Shown here in pieces: positions 5,699 to 9,147 of a DNA stretch of 9,147 bases (positions are counted from its first letter, which is position 1; the number at the start of each line of letters is the position of its first letter). Location of the stretch: assembly GCA_017888105.1 (NCBI GenBank), contig JAGHGS010000048.1, positions 1 through 9,147 on the forward strand, in the 5' to 3' direction. The notes beneath the pieces were generated by a model. That model worked only from the letters and a program-made list of their open reading frames with translations, did no database searches and was not told the origin of the DNA. Both the position numbers and the translations under genes were made by a program. This DNA is from Bacilli bacterium (GTDB taxonomy: Bacteria; Bacillota_I; Bacilli_A; RF39; UBA660).

Positions 5699-7355
5699 AA
5701 TATTTTTCTAAGAAAATATTTAGACGCTTTAACATTCTTGCTTTTCCAAGTAATTTCATAATATCATATAGATTTGGAGTCATACTAGAAGTTGTTAGGA
5801 CCACACGCATAGCAGTTGTAAAATCGGCAACATTTCCTTTGAAATTATCAGGATTTTCTTTGTATTCTTTCATATTAGATGCATATCCCATTTTATCACA
5901 TAATTCTTTTATTTTGTTAAACCAAACTTCTTCTGTATCTTCTTCGTTGTAATAATTATTTAGATATTCATCCATAATCATTTTAATTTCTTCTTTATCT
6001 GTAATTTTCGCAAAATCATAGTTTAATTCCTTGTTCCATTCTTCATCATAAATATACCAAGTTTTTGGGAAGATATTAATATAATTTTCATAATCTTTTC
6101 TTGGCTTTTTTGTTTCTCTTTCAATATTTAAAAATGTGATAGTATCATCTTTATATTTACTTATTAATTCATAAACATGTTCATCATATTTCTTAGCCCA
6201 AGCTAAATATTCTTCATATAATTCACTCGCATTCATTTTAGAAATATAATTCTTAGAAATATTATCTAATTTATCTAAATCAAATAATGCTCCACTTGAA
6301 CTCATTTTCTTTGGGCTAAATGGGAATTCATAGAATGGTTTATCAGGGTTATTGGTCCTCCACTCTTCAAAGTTGGAATTGGCAATGGTAAGTACCGCAT
6401 CAATCACTGCTAAAGTAGGATAACCTTTTTCTTCATAATAAAACATTAAAGCTTCCGGATCTTTTCTCTTTGAAATCTTTCTTATCGTATCGCCATCTTT
6501 TTTTAAGATTAAAGAGGTATGAATATATTTTGGCATTTTATAACCAAATGCTTTAAATAAATCATAGTGAAGTGGAACGCTACTCATCCATTCTTCACCG
6601 CGAACTACATGGGTGGTACGCATTAAATGATCATCCACTACATGAGCAAAATGATACGTTGGAAGTAAATTTTCACTTTTCATGATTGGGACATCAATAT
6701 CGTTTTCAGGCATTTCAATTTTGCCTTTGGTTAAATCTTCAAAAATAAACTTTTTGTTAAAATCTCCTTCTGAACGAAAACGAATTGTAAATTTTTCCCC
6801 ATTTCTAATTCTTTCTGCTTTTTCTTCATTAGAAATGTCTCTAAATTTTGCGTATCTACCATAAATTCCAATTCTCTTTTTCGATTTTGATTGATATTCT
6901 CTAATTTCATTTAATTCATCGCTTGTTAAAAAGCAAGGATAAGCTCTACCAATGCTAATTAGATATTTAATAAAAGCATGATATATTTCCATTCTCTCAC
7001 TTTGAATGTATGGACCGTAATTTCCAATCGTTTGGCCATTAAACTCATATTCATCTGGATAAATACCATAATGATTTAAGACATGATGAATGAATTCCAC
7101 TGCCCCTTCGACACTTCTTGCTTGATCGGTATCTTCATTTCGCAAGTAAAATACTCCCCCACTTGAATGTGCTAACACATAATTAATAGTTGCACTCATC
7201 ATATTACCAATATGCATGAATCCAGTTGGAGATGGAGCAAAACGAACTACTTTAGCACCTTCCCCTAAATTTCTTTCTGGATATATTTTTTCATAATCTT
7301 CGGGAGTTTTTGTAATATTGGGAAATATTAAATCCGCTAATTCTTGATTTGTCAT
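5697..7355 (-). CDS. gltX: Glutamyl-tRNA synthetase
   Basis: Class I aminoacyl-tRNA synthetase that charges tRNA-Glu (and, in organisms without GlnRS, often tRNA-Gln). The catalytic domain shows RFAPSPTGFMHIGN (38-51), where the HIGH signature reads HIGN, then the GluRS-typical VVRGEEWMSSVPLH (about 250-263), and KISKR (293-297) as the KMSKS equivalent. The helical anticodon-binding region ends in GKARMLKRLNIFLEKY. At 552 aa it is longer than the usual 480 or so. The extra N-terminus NQELADLIFPNITKTPE matches what I recall of a GluRS subgroup from Clostridia and related bacteria. I chose the ATG at 7355: AGAGGT at 7361-7366 is well spaced, and the promoter lies at 7381-7409, inside an 18-residue longer reading that would start at 7409. 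tRNA-Glu(CTC) lies about 1 kb downstream. Confidence 0.95.
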   Translation of the reverse strand: MTNQELADLIFPNITKTPEDYEKIYPERNLGEGAKVVRFAPSPTGFMHIGNMMSATINYVLAHSSGGVFYLRNEDTDQARSVEGAVEFIHHVLNHYGIYPDEYEFNGQTIGNYGPYIQSERMEIYHAFIKYLISIGRAYPCFLTSDELNEIREYQSKSKKRIGIYGRYAKFRDISNEEKAERIRNGEKFTIRFRSEGDFNKKFIFEDLTKGKIEMPENDIDVPIMKSENLLPTYHFAHVVDDHLMRTTHVVRGEEWMSSVPLHYDLFKAFGYKMPKYIHTSLILKKDGDTIRKISKRKDPEALMFYYEEKGYPTLAVIDAVLTIANSNFEEWRTNNPDKPFYEFPFSPKKMSSSGALFDLDKLDNISKNYISKMNASELYEEYLAWAKKYDEHVYELISKYKDDTITFLNIERETKKPRKDYENYINIFPKTWYIYDEEWNKELNYDFAKITDKEEIKMIMDEYLNNYYNEEDTEEVWFNKIKELCDKMGYASNMKEYKENPDNFKGNVADFTTAMRVVLTTSSMTPNLYDIMKLLGKARMLKRLNIFLEKY

Positions 7356-7380
7356 ATTAAACCTCTTTCCTAATAATACT

Positions 7381-7409
7381 ATTTTACTTGAAACATAGAA
7401 AAAAAGCAA
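7381..7409 (-). promoter_or_regulatory. Promoter of gltX
   Basis: Minus-strand TTGCTT (7404-7409) and TAAAAT (7381-7386) are exactly 17 bases apart. A start near 7374 gives a 19-nt leader holding the AGAGGT site. The -35 box lies inside the 3' arm and T run of the sigma-factor terminator. There is no room for a T-box leader. Confidence 0.55.
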
Positions 7410-7433
7410 GATTTCTAGGACAAAATCTTACTT
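7399..7433 (-). terminator. Terminator of the sigma-K-like gene
   Basis: Minus-strand arms at 7423-7433 and 7404-7414 pair over 11 bp (one G-U; core AAGATTT/AAATCTT) with an 8-nt loop, followed by seven Ts at 7399-7405. The first arm overlaps the sigma gene's TAA stop. Confidence 0.75.
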
Positions 7434-8127
7434 ATAAGTCTTGATCTCTTTTTACAAATTCTTTTAATACTTTTGATAATGCTCGTTTTTCAATTCGAGA
7501 TACATAACTGCGAGATATTTTTAAATCACGAGCAATTTCTTTTTGTGTATGTTCTTCTTCATTTAATAAACCATATCTTTTTATTAATATTTCTTGTTCT
7601 CTTGGTGTTAAAACATGAAAATATTTTTTTAATAAGTGAATATTGTCTTTTAAATGAAGAGAATCCGCAATATCCATACTATCTTCTTTGATAATCTCCA
7701 TTAAACTTACTTCTTGTCCATCTTTATCAAAGCCAATTGAATCGTTTAAACTCACGGTATTTGCTTGTTTTCTATTACTGCGAAAATGCATTAATATTTC
7801 ATTTTCAATACACCTTGCCGCATAAGTTGTTATTTTGGTTGCTTTACTTTTATTAAAAGAATCAATTCCCTTAATTAAACCAATTGTTCCAATACTAATT
7901 AAATCATCGGTATCATAAGATGCATTATCAAACTTTTTTACAATATGAGCAACAAGTCTTAAATTATGTTCAATTAAAATATTTCTTGCTTCTTTATCAC
8001 CATTTAACATTCTCGTAATCATTATTTCTTCTTCTTCCGGTTTTAATGGTTCTGGGAATACGCCATTTGAATAACTTCCTGTAAACATAAGCATATCTCT
8101 TACCATACTAAGTAAACTTAAAAACAT
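7432..8127 (-). CDS. sigK: Sporulation sigma factor, sigma-K-like, with pro-sequence
   Basis: RNA polymerase sigma factor of the sigma-70 type, closest by eye to sigma-K, the late mother-cell factor of endospore formation. Region 2 is near-canonical: ARNILIEHNLRLVAHIVKKF (47-66), DLISIGTIGLIKGI (75-88) and TYAARCIENEILMHFR (101-116). The linker VSLNDSIGFDKDGQEVSL (125-142) matches sigma-K better than sigma-E. Region 4.2 is the helix-turn-helix TQKEIARDLKISRSYVSR (194-211). The N-terminus is hydrophobic up to about residue 18, then SYSNGVFPEPL, which aligns with the region around the SpoIVFB cleavage site of pro-sigma-K. That extension suggests membrane-held activation. The 231-aa gene is continuous, with no skin-type interruption. 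The start is fixed by AGGAAGTG at 8133-8140, 5 nt from the ATG. Sigma-E is the main alternative. Confidence 0.85.
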   Translation of the reverse strand: MFLSLLSMVRDMLMFTGSYSNGVFPEPLKPEEEEIMITRMLNGDKEARNILIEHNLRLVAHIVKKFDNASYDTDDLISIGTIGLIKGIDSFNKSKATKITTYAARCIENEILMHFRSNRKQANTVSLNDSIGFDKDGQEVSLMEIIKEDSMDIADSLHLKDNIHLLKKYFHVLTPREQEILIKRYGLLNEEEHTQKEIARDLKISRSYVSRIEKRALSKVLKEFVKRDQDL

Positions 8128-8145
8128 TTTTTCACTTCCTAATAA

Positions 8146-8151
8146 ATTATA
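8146..8151 (-). promoter_or_regulatory. -10 box upstream of the sigma-K-like gene
   Basis: Minus-strand TATAAT lies 18 bases before the ATG, so the leader would be about 12 nt and start at the AGGAAGTG site. No convincing -35 box is present (ATGTTA at 17 bases), and nothing resembles the sigma-E or sigma-K -10 consensus. Treat it as a weak candidate. Confidence 0.35.
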
Positions 8152-8174
8152 TTAGAAATAAGAAAAAATAACAT

Positions 8175-8204
8175 AAAAAATAAGAGTGAAAACATTTCAC
8201 TCTT
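8175..8204 (-). terminator. Terminator of the surface-protein gene
   Basis: A perfect 10-bp inverted repeat (8182-8191 with 8195-8204; AAGAGTGAAA/TTTCACTCTT) has a 3-nt loop. On the minus strand it is followed by ATTTTTT. The plus-strand continuation lacks a T run, so it serves the gene to the right. Confidence 0.8.
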
Positions 8205-8217
8205 GTGTATTATACTC

Positions 8218-8248
8218 GCCTATGGGTAAAGGAAAAAGAGCCATAGGC
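8218..8248. repeat. GC-rich inverted repeat after the surface-protein stop
   Basis: GCCTATGG (8218-8225) and CCATAGGC (8241-8248) are perfect 8-bp arms around a 15-nt purine-rich (plus strand) loop. It lies 6 bases past the stop codon of the edge-truncated gene and is clearly richer in GC than its surroundings. No T run follows on either strand, so it is not a standard terminator. It could protect the mRNA 3' end or be part of a repeat family. Confidence 0.55.
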
Positions 8249-8254
8249 AAGAAT

Positions 8255-9147
8255 TTATTCAACTACTATATATGGATCTGTTGATGTACCAGTTCCAGTA
8301 AATAAGGTATCTGCCTTTAAATTGATGACAGGTCTTACTCCACGAACTCCATATACACCATAATTATAATCTAAATTTCCCATAGTATTTATATAAAAAA
8401 CATCGCTCATAGAATAAGAAGATAAATAATAGGTTGGAGTCATAGTATAATAGCTGTATTGAGTATATAAATAATAACTAGTATTTTCTGACCCCCAAAT
8501 TCCTCCGGCATATAACACTTCATCGGCTGTAATTAATCCAACTGGATAATTGAGAGTCTTATTCCCATTTATGCTAGTTTTAACAGTATAAAAGTCTGCT
8601 ACTTGATTGCACATAAGCGAAGGATTCGAATACAATCGATTTCTTTCAATTCCTTTATAATTAGTCTGTGTTTGGCCTGCTCCATTACCATTTGATGAAT
8701 CATTAGCGAGTTCTCTATCTCCACAAAATCCTATATCATAACTAATGTATTGAGAATAACTTGATAAATTATTTTGATACCATGTATCTAATACAGTTTT
8801 AATTGTACTATCATGAATATTAGCATGTGTTTCTTCATAGGTACTACTTCCTGGTGTTCCATACATGTATCCTACATAAGCATTATCATCCATTGTATCA
8901 TTAAAAGCACTAATGCCTATCTGTGTATTTTCACCTATTCTATTAGCATCTGTTACTATCCTATTATCAATACCAGAATATATCATCCGAATGGTTCCAT
9001 CTCCATTAATCCTTATTATCCTCCAATAAAAGCCTCCAAATTGTACCCAGTTGTTATCTACAGTACCTCTATAATAATAGCTTGTTCCATCATCATCTTT
9101 GGCTTCATATATTCCATTTGTTTCTTCACAATTTTCTATTCCCCCAC
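8255..9147 (-). CDS. Surface or pilin-like protein, DUF6273-like C-terminus (5' end missing)
   Basis: The reading frame stays open from the TAA at 8255-8257 through the right edge, so the Met at 8984-8986 is internal and the true start lies outside. The visible 297 residues begin with GGIENCEETNGIYEAKDDDG, then DDDGTSYYYRGTVDNNW and GGFYWRIIRINGDGTIR. The remainder is rich in Y, S, N, T and G, and it ends in GVRGVRPVINLKAD, like DUF6273-type domains. Three cysteines are visible (ENCEE, FCGDRE, LMCNQV). From memory, similar GFYWRIIRINGDG proteins are common in genomes of uncultured gut Bacillota, often behind a prepilin-like or signal N-terminus, which cannot be checked here. It is probably extracellular, with a role in adhesion or surface display inferred only. 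A terminator follows at 8175-8204. Confidence 0.75.
   Translation of the reverse strand, partial: GGIENCEETNGIYEAKDDDGTSYYYRGTVDNNWVQFGGFYWRIIRINGDGTIRMIYSGIDNRIVTDANRIGENTQIGISAFNDTMDDNAYVGYMYGTPGSSTYEETHANIHDSTIKTVLDTWYQNNLSSYSQYISYDIGFCGDRELANDSSNGNGAGQTQTNYKGIERNRLYSNPSLMCNQVADFYTVKTSINGNKTLNYPVGLITADEVLYAGGIWGSENTSYYLYTQYSYYTMTPTYYLSSYSMSDVFYINTMGNLDYNYGVYGVRGVRPVINLKADTLFTGTGTSTDPYIVVE

Noticed and set aside
6682..6864. Short plus-strand open frame inside gltX, and similar antisense frames in metA and the sigma gene
   Set aside because: They lie opposite conserved protein-coding sequence, have no ribosome binding site, and encode hydrophobic low-complexity products typical of antisense frames.
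7356..7409. 18-residue N-terminal extension of GluRS
   Set aside because: It has no ribosome binding site, and it covers the gltX promoter and part of the sigK terminator.
5672..7431. T-box leader upstream of gltX or its neighbour
   Set aside because: The gltX leader is about 19 nt and the next intergenic gap is 25 nt, far too short for a T-box.
8209..8214. Perfect TATAAT on the minus strand between the inverted repeat and the terminator, suggesting a small RNA promoter
   Set aside because: No -35 or extended -10 is present, and transcription would start inside the terminator hairpin, leaving no product.

Overview
The window is AT-rich chromosomal DNA from a low-GC Bacillota-type bacterium. 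The genetic code looks standard: TGA is used as a stop (polymerase, metA, Nudix) and Trp is TGG. Ribosome binding sites are AGAGGT/AGGAAGTG-like and sigma-A-type -10 boxes are easy to see. A sigma-K-like sporulation factor, a UvrX/YolD pair, a roughly 550-residue GluRS and a Y/N/S-rich surface protein together suggest an uncultured gut-type member of Bacilli or a related lineage. That placement is inference, not a demonstrated taxonomy.

Layout: at the left edge is the 3' end of an unidentified plus-strand gene with its terminator. Then comes a plus-strand, translationally coupled pair: a Y-family translesion DNA polymerase (UvrX/UmuC type) and a YolD-like protein. A LexA-box-like dyad lies inside the promoter. 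Everything to the right is on the minus strand. metA (homoserine O-acetyltransferase type) runs tail-to-tail into yolD with a 31-bp overlap. Reading the minus strand right to left, a three-gene operon (Nudix hydrolase, GT2 glycosyltransferase, RNHCP zinc-ribbon protein) lies upstream of metA. Further upstream are tRNA-Glu(CTC), a DUF3419/BtaA-like putative methyltransferase, glutamyl-tRNA synthetase, a sigma-K-like factor, and a surface-protein gene cut by the right edge.

Functional links: the polymerase and YolD form a probable SOS mutagenesis module. GluRS lies about 1 kb from a tRNA-Glu gene. The sigma factor keeps a hydrophobic N-terminal extension that resembles the pro-sequence of pro-sigma-K. 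A recurring feature on the minus strand is the tight packing of terminators with the next promoter or start: sigK to gltX, gltX to the methyltransferase, the methyltransferase to the tRNA, and possibly the tRNA to the Nudix operon. No insertion sequence, CRISPR array, rRNA or prophage structural gene is visible, and no gene-free stretch exceeds 300 bases. I did not find a clearly new multi-gene system. The least understood pieces are the Nudix-GT2-RNHCP operon, the BtaA-like protein without a Shine-Dalgarno site, and the edge-truncated surface protein with a GC-rich inverted repeat after its stop.
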